Position numbers and translations under genes: made by a program
The notes under the pieces: generated by a model
What the model was told of the DNA's origin: nothing
Database searches by the model: none
Seen by the model: only the letters and a program-made list of their open reading frames with translations
In this document: positions 50,441 through 60,973 of the stretch, piece by piece
Position numbering within the stretch: position 1 is the first letter of the stretch
Layout of the letters: each line of letters opens with the position of its first letter
DNA from: Massilia sp. Root418
GTDB lineage: Bacteria; Pseudomonadota; Gammaproteobacteria; Burkholderiales; Burkholderiaceae_D
Assembly: GCF_001425265.1 (NCBI RefSeq)
Contig: NZ_LMEC01000011.1
Span: 373,585-437,584 of the forward strand
Direction of reading: 5' to 3'
Length of the DNA: 64,000 bases

Positions 50441-52135
50441 TTATCGCAATGCCAATGCGGCCGGCCCACCCTGCCGCAGATGGAAGATGCTGACCGCGCG
50501 CGACAGCGCCTGGGCCTGCTCTTGCAGGCTCTCCGCCGCCGCTGCCGCCTGCTCCACCAGCGCCGCGTTCTGCTGCGTGATGGCGTCCATGTCCGTGACC
50601 GCCTGGTTCACTTCGGCAATGCCGGTGCTTTGCTCCTGGCTGGCGCTGGTGATTTCGCCCAGGATGGCGGCCACCTGGCGCACCGAGTCCACGATCTGCT
50701 CCATGGTCTGGCCGGCCTCGTCCACCAGGCGGCTGCCGGCGTCCACCCGTTTCACGGAGTCCCCGATCAGGTCGCGGATTTCGCGCGAGGCGGCGGCGCT
50801 GCGCTGCGCCAGGTTGCGCACTTCCGAGGCCACCACGGCGAAGCCGCGGCCCTGCTCGCCGGCGCGCGCCGCTTCCACCGCCGCGTTCAGCGCCAGGATG
50901 TTGGTCTGGAAGGCAATGCCGTCGATGGTGCCGATGATGTCGGCAATGCGGCCCGAGCTTTCCTTGATGGCGCCCATGGTGCTGACCACCTGCGCCACCA
51001 CCGCGCCGCCCTTGCCCGCCACTTCGGAGGCGGTGCCGGCCAGCCGGTTGGCCTGGCTGGCGCTGTTGGCGTTCTGCTGCACCGTGGCGGTCAGGGTTTC
51101 CATCGAGCTGGCGGTTTCTTCCAGCGAGCTGGCCTGCGATTCGGTGCGCGCCGACAGGTCAGCATTGCCCAGGGCGATCTCGTTGGTGGCCGTGGTCATC
51201 TGCTCGGCGCTGCCGCGGATCTCGCCTATCATGCGCGCCAGGCTGTTGTTGATGGCGGCGATGGCCTGCATCAGCGTGCCGATCTCGTCCTGGTGGCGCA
51301 GCGGGATCTCGGCGCTCAGGTCGCCTGCGGCAATGCGTTCGGCGGCGGTGATGGCCGTACCGAGGTCGCGCTTGAGCTGGCTGTAGATAAAGCGCAGCCC
51401 GGCCACCGGCACCACCACCGACAGCAGCACCAGCACCACGGCGATGGTGAAGGCGGTGCGCACGGCCTGTTCGGCGTCGTGCACGGCGGCGCCGGTGCGG
51501 GTGTCGAGCTGGATCAGGAATTCGTTGACCGGCTGCATGATGCGCGCCTTGTTCTGGTGATAAGCCTGGTCGTGCATCAGCTTGCGGGCCTGGTCCAGGT
51601 CCGGCTCGCCCTTGCGCGTGAACTTGCCGCTGCCGTCGTCGAACAGGCCCTTGACCGCGTTCATGGCGGCCACTTCGGTGCGCACCAGCGCGTCCGAATT
51701 GTCCTGCGCCGCCTTCAGGCTGGCGAATTCCTTGTCGCTGAAGCCGGCCTGCTTCATCAGCTCCTGCAGCGGCACGCTCTGGCCGCTGGCCGGCGGCACC
51801 GGCATGCCGCCGGCCACGAAGTCCCAGTAGATGCGCTCGTAGTGTTCGGGACGCGGCTTCTTGCCGTTGCGGATGTCGAGGATGTCGTTGTATTGCTGTT
51901 CATAGCGCGCGTCGCCGGTGACCACGTAGGTGCGGGCCAGGCGCGTCAGGTCGTCCGAGCTTTGGCGCAACTCGTCGGCCAGCATGTAGGAACGATAACG
52001 GGCCTGGTGGGCCTCGGTGGCGGCGGCCTCGCGCTCGCTCACCCGCAGCATGGCCCACAGCGTCATGGCGGCCAGCAGCAGGGTGACGGCCAGCAGGGAA
52101 ATGAAACCTTGTTTGATTGACAGATGGGGCGTCAT
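50441..52135 (-). CDS. Methyl-accepting chemotaxis protein
   Basis: A 564-residue chemoreceptor: TM1 (~8-30), periplasmic four-helix-bundle-type sensor (~31-190, [37 protein letters not shown]), TM2 (~192-215), HAMP, and a signalling domain with the invariant hairpin tip ([43 protein letters not shown], spanning ~410-450) and methylation-helix sequences [17 protein letters not shown]. It lacks a C-terminal CheR-binding pentapeptide. SD GAGGAG seven bases before ATG 52135 overrules the longer frame from 52174. The ligand is unknown. Confidence 0.93.
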   Translation of the reverse strand: MTPHLSIKQGFISLLAVTLLLAAMTLWAMLRVSEREAAATEAHQARYRSYMLADELRQSSDDLTRLARTYVVTGDARYEQQYNDILDIRNGKKPRPEHYERIYWDFVAGGMPVPPASGQSVPLQELMKQAGFSDKEFASLKAAQDNSDALVRTEVAAMNAVKGLFDDGSGKFTRKGEPDLDQARKLMHDQAYHQNKARIMQPVNEFLIQLDTRTGAAVHDAEQAVRTAFTIAVVLVLLSVVVPVAGLRFIYSQLKRDLGTAITAAERIAAGDLSAEIPLRHQDEIGTLMQAIAAINNSLARMIGEIRGSAEQMTTATNEIALGNADLSARTESQASSLEETASSMETLTATVQQNANSASQANRLAGTASEVAGKGGAVVAQVVSTMGAIKESSGRIADIIGTIDGIAFQTNILALNAAVEAARAGEQGRGFAVVASEVRNLAQRSAAASREIRDLIGDSVKRVDAGSRLVDEAGQTMEQIVDSVRQVAAILGEITSASQEQSTGIAEVNQAVTDMDAITQQNAALVEQAAAAAESLQEQAQALSRAVSIFHLRQGGPAALALR

Positions 52136-52204
52136 GGCAGAACTCCTCGGGCGAATGAACCGAGTATCTGCCATGCCCGCGCGAAAGGAACTTGTCCTTT
52201 GGTG

Positions 52205-54002
52205 CTATGCGGCCAGTTGCTGCAACAGGTAGAGGCGCTGGTACAGGCCGCCTTCGATCCGCATCAGCTCGTCGTGCGCGCCTGCTTCTGCAATGCGGCC
52301 GTGGTTCAGCACCACGATGCGGTCGGCGTCGCGGATGGTGGACAGCCGGTGCGCGATGGCGATGATGGTGACGCGTCCGCGCAACTCATCCAGGGCGGTC
52401 TGCACGATCTGCTCGGTCTGGCTGTCGATGCGCGAGGTGGCTTCGTCCAGCAGCAGGATGCGCGGCTTGCCGGCCAGCGCGCGGGCGATGGCGATCAGCT
52501 GCTTCTGGCCGCTGGACAGGCGCGAGCCGCCTTCGCCCAGGCCGGTGGCGTAGCCGTGCTCCAGCGCCGCGATGAAGCCGTGCGCGTGGGCGGCGCGCGC
52601 GGCCGCTTCGATGTCGGCGTCGGACAGGCCGCGTCCCATGTCGATGTTGTCGCGCGCCGAAGCGGCCAGCAGGAAGGGGTCTTGCGGCACCAGGCCCACT
52701 TCCCCGCGGAAGCGCGCGTTGGGTATGCCCGCCAGCGCCTCGCCAAGGATGGCGATGTCGCCATGCTTGACCGGGTAGTAACGCAGCATCAGCGACAGCA
52801 GGGTGGACTTGCCGCTGCCGGTGTGGCCGACAATGCCGAAGAAGCCGCCCTGCGGGATGTCCAGCGACAGGTCGTGCAGCACGGTCTGGTCTTCGTTGTA
52901 GGCGAAGCTCAGGTGGCGGATCGCCACCGCCGGCACGTCCGGCGGTACCTCGGGGCGCAGCGTTGCAGCGCCGGCATCGGCACCGGGATCGGCAGCGGCC
53001 GCGTGTTCATCCGCCACCGGCTCGTCCAGCAGCGCCGACACGCGCGCGGTGGCCACCACCGACTGCTGCAGCTGGCTGAACTGCATGGTGATCTGGATCA
53101 GCGGTTCGATCACGCGCGCGATGTAGCTGATGAAGGCGTACAGCACGCCCACCTCGGCCGCGCTCATTTCGCGCTGGCCGAAGGCGAAGATGACGGCGCC
53201 CAGCAGGATCACGTTGAGCATGTCCAGCGCGGGCCGCAGCAGCCAGGCGTTGGCGCGGATCTCGGCCAGGCGCTGGGTGTAGTGCTCGGCGTTGGTCTTG
53301 CCGAAGCGGGCGGCGAAGCGCGCTTCCGCGTTGTTCGCCTGCAGCACCGGCATGCCGCCGATGGACTCGGCCATCTGTCCGTTGATCTCGCTGCGCAGCT
53401 GGCGCGCGCGCGTGACGGCCGGCGCGCTCCAGCGCTGGTACAGCCACACGATGCCCAGCACCGCCGGCAGCAGCGCCAGCACGATCAGCATCAACCGCCA
53501 GTCCAGCCAGGCCATGGCGATCATGGTCCCCACCAGGACGATGGAGCTGTCGAGCATGACGAACAGCACCTGCACGTACAGCGTCTTGACGGCCTCGGTG
53601 TCGTTGGTCACGCGCGACACCAGCTGGCCGATGATGGCGCGGTCGAAGAAGGCCATGGGCAGGCGCAGCACGTGGCCGTAGACCTGCTCGCGCAGGCGCT
53701 GCACCGAGCGCATGGCCAGGCCGGACAGGCGCACCAGCTGCAGGTAGCGCAGGCCGCTGGCGACCCAGCCGGTAAGCACCACGGCCGCCAGCAGCATGGC
53801 CATGCGCGGCCAGTCCAGCACGCGCGGCAGCAGGTGTTCGTCGATCAGCGCCTTGCCCGCGATCGGGCCCAGTACTTCGAGGAAGGCGGCAGCGACCAGC
53901 CACAGCAGGGCCCAGCCCAGGTGGTGGCGGTCCGGCAGCGCGGCGCGGTGCAGCAGCCCGAGGGCCTGGACCGCCTGCTTGCTGGCGGAAGTTTCGTCCG
54001 GT

Positions 54003-54013
<11 letters not shown>
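52205..54013 (-). CDS. ABC exporter half-transporter (TM-NBD), second subunit
   Basis: A 602-residue type IV ABC exporter: six TM helices (~35-330) and an NBD with Walker A GHTGSGKSTL, Q-loop LVPQDPFLLA, signature LSSGQKQLIAIARAL, Walker B ILLLDEATSRID. The Walker-B carboxylate is Glu and the signature lacks the second Gly (LSSGQ). It pairs with the upstream half-transporter (MdlAB/SmdAB-like heterodimer), exporting lipophilic compounds or drugs. The frame opens at 54055, but ATG at 54013 has SD GGAGG and overlaps the upstream gene by 11 bp. Confidence 0.92.
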
Positions 54014-55775
<1,762 letters not shown>

Positions 55776-55809
55776 TGAAATGTCCTTGCAGCGTCAAGCC
55801 CGCTAGGAT

Positions 55810-55838
55810 ACCTCAGTGAGGTCCGCCCTGCAGGGCGG
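55810..55838. repeat. Two adjacent palindromes downstream of the phasin gene
   Basis: ACCTCA-G-TGAGGT (55810-55822) followed directly by the perfect 16-bp palindrome CCGCCCTG/CAGGGCGG (55823-55838). No T-run follows, so a terminator role for the phasin gene is possible but not classical. Confidence 0.45.
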
Positions 55839-55866
55839 CCGCGTTTACAAGGCTTACTTCGTCGGC

Positions 55867-56631
55867 TTACTTCTTCACTGCCTTCAGCGAAACGGCATCG
55901 CCGGGGGCGGCCGGCTTGGCGGCGTTGGTCTTGGGCTTGGCCGACTTGGCTGCCGGCGCTTCTTCCTGGGCAGGGGCCACGGCTTCCGCCACGGCTTCGG
56001 CCACGGCTTTCTGGGCCGGCGGCGCTACCACGGTGGCTGGCGCGGCCGGCTCGGCTTCTGCTGCGATGGGCGCAGCCGCCGCCGCCGGCGGCACGGCAGC
56101 GGCCGGCGCCTTGGCCGCAGGTGCGGCGGCGGGGGCTGCGGGCGCGGCAGCGGGGGCTGCAACCGGGGCATTGACCGGGGCATTGACCGAGGCGCTGAAC
56201 GGTGCCGCCGCAGGCGCTGCAGGCGCAGCGCCCACCAGGGACAGCGGCTTGGCGGCGGCTGCCGCGCCGGCTTCGGTAGCGTCCTTGATCTGTTCCTTCA
56301 CTACCTCCAGCAAGCCCGCCTGGGTCTTGCTGGCGATGCTGACCAGTTCGCGGCCATAAGCCAGCAGGCTGTCGAAATTCGGGGCTTGCACGGGATTCAG
56401 CTTGAAGAACTCGCCAGGATCCCTGGCCTCCAGCAACTGCCTGGCGGCGGCGGACGACTTCTCCACCGAGGCCTTGGTGGCGCTGACATTGAGGGCGATG
56501 ATTTGCTGTACGCCGTCGAAGGCGGTGGCGGCGAACTCGTTGGCGATGCTGAGCTGCTTGTTCAACTGCTTGTCCAGCTGGGACTTGGCATTGGCGGTGG
56601 CGGCGGAAAACTGTTCGGTGAACGAAAACAT
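55867..56631 (-). CDS. phaP: Phasin family protein (PHB granule-associated)
   Basis: A 254-residue phasin. The N-terminal ~130 residues are the amphipathic helical phasin domain (MFSFTEQFSAATANAKSQLD, IALNVSATKASVEKSSAAARQLLEARDPGEFFKL), which coats polyhydroxybutyrate granules. The C-terminal ~120 residues are Ala/Pro-rich low complexity ending in a Lys-rich tail (KSAKPKTNAAKPAAPGDAVSLKAVKK), longer than in a minimal phasin and reminiscent of histone-H1-like/PhaM tails. SD AGGAGA before ATG. A PhaR-like palindrome lies ~24-34 bp upstream of the ATG. Confidence 0.9.
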   Translation of the reverse strand: MFSFTEQFSAATANAKSQLDKQLNKQLSIANEFAATAFDGVQQIIALNVSATKASVEKSSAAARQLLEARDPGEFFKLNPVQAPNFDSLLAYGRELVSIASKTQAGLLEVVKEQIKDATEAGAAAAAKPLSLVGAAPAAPAAAPFSASVNAPVNAPVAAPAAAPAAPAAAPAAKAPAAAVPPAAAAAPIAAEAEPAAPATVVAPPAQKAVAEAVAEAVAPAQEEAPAAKSAKPKTNAAKPAAPGDAVSLKAVKK

Positions 56632-56654
56632 GACTTCTCCTGGGAACGTTTATA

Positions 56655-56665
56655 TTGCGCTGCAA
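56655..56665. promoter_or_regulatory. PhaR-like box upstream of phasin gene
   Basis: TTGC-GCT-GCAA palindrome ~24 bp before the phasin start, flanked by AT-rich DNA. PhaR repressors bind such GCAA/TTGC-rich sites and are displaced by PHB. The same spacing pattern occurs at 597-607. Confidence 0.5.
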
Positions 56666-56825
56666 TAAAATCCATTCTAGCGGCGATTGCCGGCGAAGAA
56701 AAGTTATTTTTTTCGCTAGCTCAGCAGCTTGCAACACGATATTGACGCGGTGCAACATTGCGATAGTATTTGCGCCCTGGCGCAGGCTCTGCCTACAATC
56801 GGCCATCGCAGCCTAGGGGGACAGC

Positions 56826-58106
56826 ATGGAAGCCACGACGGACATCGTGATACGCAACGCCAGCCTGCCGGACGGCCGGCGCGGCATGGACCTGGCCATC
56901 GCGGACGGCAGGATCGCGGCGGTGGACGCGGCGCTGCCGCTGCGCGGCGCGCAGGAAATCGATGCCGGCGGCGACCTGGTGTCGCCGCCCTTCGTGGATG
57001 CCCACTTCCACATGGACGCCACGCTCAGCTACGGCCTGCCGCGCGTGAACCAGTCCGGCACGCTGCTCGAAGGCATCGCGCTGTGGGGCGAACTCAAGCC
57101 GCAGCTGACCCAGGAAGCGCTGGTCGAGCGCGCCATGCGCTACTGCGACTGGGCGGTGGCGCGCGGCCTGCTGGCCATCCGCACCCACGTGGACGTGTGC
57201 GACGACCGCCTGCTGGCGGTGGAAGCGCTGCTGGAAGTGCAGCGCCGCGTGGCGCCCTACCTGGACATGCAGCTGGTGGCCTTCCCGCAGGACGGCCTGC
57301 TGCGCAGCCCCACCGCGCTGGCCAACCTGAAGCGCGCCATCGGCATGGGGGTGGACGTGGTGGGCGGCATCCCGCACTTCGAACGCACCATGGCGGACGG
57401 CGCCGAATCCGTGCGCATCCTGTGCGAATTCGCCGCCGAGCAGGGCTTGCGGGTGGACATGCACTGCGACGAGTCGGACGACCCGCTGTCGCGCCACATC
57501 GAAACGCTGGCCTGCCACAGCCACCGCCTCGGCCTGCACGGCCGCGTGGCCGGCTCGCACCTGACCTCCATGCATTCGATGGACAACTACTACGTGAGCA
57601 AGCTGCTGCCGCTGATGAAGGAAGCGGGCGTGGCGGCCATCGCCAATCCCCTCATCAACATCACCCTGCAGGGCCGCCACGACAGCTACCCCAAGCGGCG
57701 CGGCATGACCCGCGTGCCCGAGCTGATCGCCGCCGGCATCGACGTCGCCTTCGGCCACGACTGCGTGATGGACCCCTGGTACAGCCTGGGCTCGGGCGAC
57801 ATGCTGGAAGTGGCCCACATGGGCCTGCACGTGGCGCAGATGACGGGGCAGGACGCCATGCGCGCCTGCTACGCGGCCGTCACGGAAGCGCCCGCGCGCA
57901 TCCTCGGCCTGGAAGGCTACGGCCTGGCGCCCGGCTGCCACGCCGACCTGGTGCTGCTGGACGCGGCCAGCCCGGTGGAAGCGATCCGCCTGCGCGCCGC
58001 GCGCCGCCTGGTCATGCGGCGCGGGAAAATCGTCAGTGAGTCGCCGCGCGCGGTTGCCAGGCTGAGCCTGCCGGGCCGTCCGGAGCTGGCCGATTTCCGA
58101 TTGTAA
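56826..58106 (+). CDS. Amidohydrolase, cytosine-deaminase-like
   Basis: A 426-residue metal-dependent hydrolase of the CodA branch. Metal and catalytic residues are visible: HFH in DAHFHMDATLSYG (near 60-62), His and Glu in DMHCDESDDP, His in SHLTSMHS, and Asp in GHDCVMDPWYS. The small beta-domain flanks the barrel (MEATTDIVIRNASLPDG and ADLVLLDAASPVEAI). It should deaminate cytosine or a related ring (isoguanine, creatinine-like). SD GGGGGA before ATG. Stand-alone; followed by two acetyltransferase genes on the same strand. Confidence 0.85.
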   Translation: MEATTDIVIRNASLPDGRRGMDLAIADGRIAAVDAALPLRGAQEIDAGGDLVSPPFVDAHFHMDATLSYGLPRVNQSGTLLEGIALWGELKPQLTQEALVERAMRYCDWAVARGLLAIRTHVDVCDDRLLAVEALLEVQRRVAPYLDMQLVAFPQDGLLRSPTALANLKRAIGMGVDVVGGIPHFERTMADGAESVRILCEFAAEQGLRVDMHCDESDDPLSRHIETLACHSHRLGLHGRVAGSHLTSMHSMDNYYVSKLLPLMKEAGVAAIANPLINITLQGRHDSYPKRRGMTRVPELIAAGIDVAFGHDCVMDPWYSLGSGDMLEVAHMGLHVAQMTGQDAMRACYAAVTEAPARILGLEGYGLAPGCHADLVLLDAASPVEAIRLRAARRLVMRRGKIVSESPRAVARLSLPGRPELADFRL

Positions 58107-58168
58107 TGATTGCGCCGCCGGCGAAAATACATGACAATCATGCATCAAAATTGTGAGCCGGGGGCGTT

Positions 58169-58684
58169 TTGAAAGAGATAGACATCCGTCCGATTGCGGA
58201 CAGCGATTTCGATGCCGTGTGGGGCATCTTTCAGCAAATCCTCGCCGCCGGCGACAAATACCCGTTCGACGACGCCAGCCGCGAAGCCTGCCGCAACTAC
58301 TGGTACGGCGCCGGCGCGAAGACCTGGGTGGCGGTGCTGAACGGCGGGCGGCTGCTCGGCATGTACCGCCTGCTGCCCAACCAGGCCGACCGCGGCGCGC
58401 ACGTGGCCAGCGCCTCCTACATGGTGAGCCCGGCCGCGCAAGGCATCGGCGTGGGCAAGCTGCTGGGCCGCCACAGCCTGGAACAGGCGCGCCTGGACGG
58501 CTACCTGGCCATGCAGTTCAACTACGTGGTCAGCACCAATGTGGCTGCCGTGGTGCTGTGGAAGCAGCTCGGCTTTACCATCGTCGGCACCCTGCCCAAG
58601 GCCTACCGCCACCAGCAACTCGGCTACGTGGACGTGTACGTGATGTACCGCCTGCTGGACGACCCGAACAACTGGCCGCTGTGA
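58169..58684 (+). CDS. GNAT-family N-acetyltransferase
   Basis: A 171-residue acetyltransferase: IRPIADSDFDAVWGIF at the N-terminus, core strand ASASYMVSPAAQGIGVGKLLGRH with the acetyl-CoA pyrophosphate loop Q-G-I-G-V-G, and the C-terminal FNYVVSTNVAAVVLWKQLGF typical of GNATs. TTG start: the TTG codon at 58169 is the first start in the frame and follows GGGGGCG. The substrate is unknown. The following GNAT gene starts 15 bp after the stop, so they are probably co-transcribed. Confidence 0.85.
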   Translation: MKEIDIRPIADSDFDAVWGIFQQILAAGDKYPFDDASREACRNYWYGAGAKTWVAVLNGGRLLGMYRLLPNQADRGAHVASASYMVSPAAQGIGVGKLLGRHSLEQARLDGYLAMQFNYVVSTNVAAVVLWKQLGFTIVGTLPKAYRHQQLGYVDVYVMYRLLDDPNNWPL

Positions 58685-58699
58685 GGCCGCGCTGAACCC

Positions 58700-59218
58700 A
58701 TGCTGATACTGGAAACCGAACGCCTGCAGCTGCGCACCGTCAGCCCCGACGATGCCGCCTTCTACCTGGAACTGGTCAACGAACCCGCCTGGATACGCTA
58801 CATCGGCGACCGCGGCATCCGCACGCTGGACGCGGCCCGCGGCGCCATCCTGGACGGCCCGGTGGCCATGTACGAGCGGCTGGGCTATTCGCTGTACGTG
58901 GTGCAGCGCTGCAGCGACGGCGCGGCAATCGGCATGTGCGGCCTGATCAAGCGCGACGTGCTGCCCGCTACCGACATCGGCTACGCCATGTCGCCGCGCT
59001 ACTGGGGCCAGGGCTATGCCTACGAGGCGGCCGCCGCCGTGGTGGCGCACGCGCGCGGCACGCTGGAGCTGCCCGGCCTGATGGCCATCACCTCGCCCGA
59101 TAACGACGCCTCCATCCAGCTGCTGGGCAAGCTGGGCATGCGGTTTGTCGAGCGCACCCGCCTGGACGGCTGGGAAACGGACAGCAACGTCTACCGGCTG
59201 GATTTCCGCCACGCCTGA
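58700..59218 (+). CDS. GNAT-family N-acetyltransferase (RimJ/RimL-like)
   Basis: A 172-residue acetyltransferase opening with MLILETERLQLRTVSPDDAAFY, the hallmark of the RimJ/RimL/Acetyltransf_3 group, with acetyl-CoA loop YAMSPRYWGQGYAYEAAAAVV and ITSPDNDASIQLLGKLGMRF. It acetylates a protein N-terminus, amino acid or small amine; which one cannot be read from sequence. Second of two adjacent GNAT genes. Confidence 0.88.
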   Translation: MLILETERLQLRTVSPDDAAFYLELVNEPAWIRYIGDRGIRTLDAARGAILDGPVAMYERLGYSLYVVQRCSDGAAIGMCGLIKRDVLPATDIGYAMSPRYWGQGYAYEAAAAVVAHARGTLELPGLMAITSPDNDASIQLLGKLGMRFVERTRLDGWETDSNVYRLDFRHA

Positions 59219-59311
59219 GGTATTTCTTCTTGCTTTTCCCGTGCTGAGGCACATGATGTAGTGGACAAGGCGCAGACCTTGCGTCATGGAGTAATTCCAA
59301 GGGGAAACATC

Positions 59312-60973
59312 ATGAAGTTTGCCAACCTCAAGATCGGGGTGCGCCTGGGCATGCTCAGCGCCTTCTTCTTCGCGGCGCTGCTGGTGGTCGGTTATGTCGG
59401 CTGGGACGCGCTCAACTTCATCAAGGACCGCAACGCCGAGGGCATGCAGCGCTCGGTCACCTTGACGCGCGCGGTGGACACGGCCCGCAGCGCGCAGGTG
59501 GAATTCAAGATCCAGGTGCAGGAATGGAAGAACATCCTGCTGCGCGGCAACGATCCCGCCAACCTCGAACGCTACACTGCCGCCTTCGTCAAGACCGGCC
59601 AGCAGGTGCAGGGCGAGCTGCAAACACTGGACGCCCTGCTGCGCAAGCTTCAGCTGAGCACGCCGCTGGTGGCGGAAGCGGCCAGGATGCATGAAGAGCT
59701 TGGCACCAACTACCTGGCGGCGCTCAAGCAATACGACCCCGCCAACCCTGACAGCGCCAAGGTCGTGGACGGACTGGTCAAAGGCATGGACCGCGTGCCG
59801 ACCAGGAAAATCGACGATATCGTGGTCTTCATCGGCGAACAATCGCAGCGCCTGGCCGCCGGGCTGGAACAGGACAACCAGGCCGCCCACCGCAGCGCCA
59901 GCATTTCGCTCCTGGTGATGCTGCTGGCCACGCTGGCGCTGGGCAGCGTGCTGGTGACGTGGCTGATACGCGGCATCACGCGGCCGCTGAGCCAGGCCAT
60001 CGGCATCGCCAAGACCGTGGCGGCGGGCGACCTGCGCTGCAGCGTGGACGTGACCCGCCAAGACGAGATCGGCGAGCTGCTGGCCGCGCTCAAGCAAATG
60101 AGTGGCAACCTGGCCGCCATCGTGGGCCGGGTGCGCGCCGGCACCGACACCATCGCCACCGCCAGCGCGGAAATCGCCACCGGCAATATGGACCTGTCCT
60201 CGCGCACCGAGCAGCAAGCCAGTTCGCTGGAGGAGACCGCCGCGTCCATGGTCGAGCTGACCAGCACGGTGCGGCAGAACAACGAGCACGCCGACCAGGC
60301 GCGGCAGCTGGCCCACACTGCCTCCGAGGTGGCCGTGCGCGGCGGCGCCACGGTGTCGGAAGTGGTGGCGACCATGGGCGCGATCAATGAATCGTCGCGC
60401 AAGATAGTGGACATCATCGGCGTGATTGACGGGATAGCCTTCCAGACCAACATCCTGGCGCTCAACGCGGCGGTGGAAGCGGCGCGGGCGGGCGAGCAGG
60501 GGCGCGGCTTTGCCGTGGTGGCTTCCGAGGTGCGCAACCTGGCGCAGCGCTCGGCGGCGGCGGCGCGCGAGATCAAGGAGCTGATCGGCACGTCGGTGGA
60601 GCGGGTGGAAGCGGGCAGCAAGCTGGTGGGGCAGGCGGGGGTGACGATGTCCGAAGTGGTGGCCAGCGTCGACCGGGTGAACGGCATCATCGGCGAGATC
60701 GCGCTGGCCAGCGGCGAGCAGCGCGACGGCATCGAGCAGATCAGCATTGCCATCAGCCAGATGGACAGCGTCACGCAGCAAAACGCCGCCCTGGTCGAAG
60801 AAGCCGCCGCCGCTGCCGACTCCCTGCAGCAGCAAGCGCAAAGCCTCACCGAAGCCGTCAGCATCTTCAAACTGCATGACAGCCTGAGCCGCATTCCCCC
60901 CACTTCGGGGTCAGACCCCGGGGTGAGGAAAATGCGGCTCAGGCTGCCTGTGGGAAGGGAAGAACCAGGTTAG
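59312..60973 (+). CDS. Methyl-accepting chemotaxis protein with altered C-terminus
   Basis: A 553-residue chemoreceptor: TM1 (~12-32), periplasmic helical sensor (~33-190, RSAQVEFKIQVQEWKNILLRGNDP), TM2 (~193-215), HAMP, and a signalling domain with the conserved hairpin tip [33 protein letters not shown] before ATG 59312 rules out the longer frame from 59261. The normal end of the signalling domain (VSIFKLHDS) is followed by ~28 residues (LSRIPPTSGSDPGVRKMRLR...) encoded by the palindromic element at 60880-60946, so the last part is not native MCP sequence. The gene overlaps the convergent amylase gene by 63 bp. Confidence 0.9.
   Translation: MKFANLKIGVRLGMLSAFFFAALLVVGYVGWDALNFIKDRNAEGMQRSVTLTRAVDTARSAQVEFKIQVQEWKNILLRGNDPANLERYTAAFVKTGQQVQGELQTLDALLRKLQLSTPLVAEAARMHEELGTNYLAALKQYDPANPDSAKVVDGLVKGMDRVPTRKIDDIVVFIGEQSQRLAAGLEQDNQAAHRSASISLLVMLLATLALGSVLVTWLIRGITRPLSQAIGIAKTVAAGDLRCSVDVTRQDEIGELLAALKQMSGNLAAIVGRVRAGTDTIATASAEIATGNMDLSSRTEQQASSLEETAASMVELTSTVRQNNEHADQARQLAHTASEVAVRGGATVSEVVATMGAINESSRKIVDIIGVIDGIAFQTNILALNAAVEAARAGEQGRGFAVVASEVRNLAQRSAAAAREIKELIGTSVERVEAGSKLVGQAGVTMSEVVASVDRVNGIIGEIALASGEQRDGIEQISIAISQMDSVTQQNAALVEEAAAAADSLQQQAQSLTEAVSIFKLHDSLSRIPPTSGSDPGVRKMRLRLPVGREEPG
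60880..60946. repeat. Palindromic repeat element forming the 3' ends of two convergent genes
   Basis: Perfect 16-bp outer arms CAGCCTGAGCCGCATT (60880-60895) and AATGCGGCTCAGGCTG (60931-60946) around an inner palindrome GGGGTCAGACCCC (60907-60919). The stop codon of the amylase-esterase gene (TGA, 60911-60913) lies inside the inner palindrome, and the MCP frame runs through the whole element. Shares the core GGGGTCAG with the element at 48134-48206. Confidence 0.8.

Noticed and set aside
58145..60877. 910-codon minus-strand frame across the acetyltransferases and MCP
   Set aside because: It crosses intergenic regions of well-supported plus-strand genes and has shadow-type composition.
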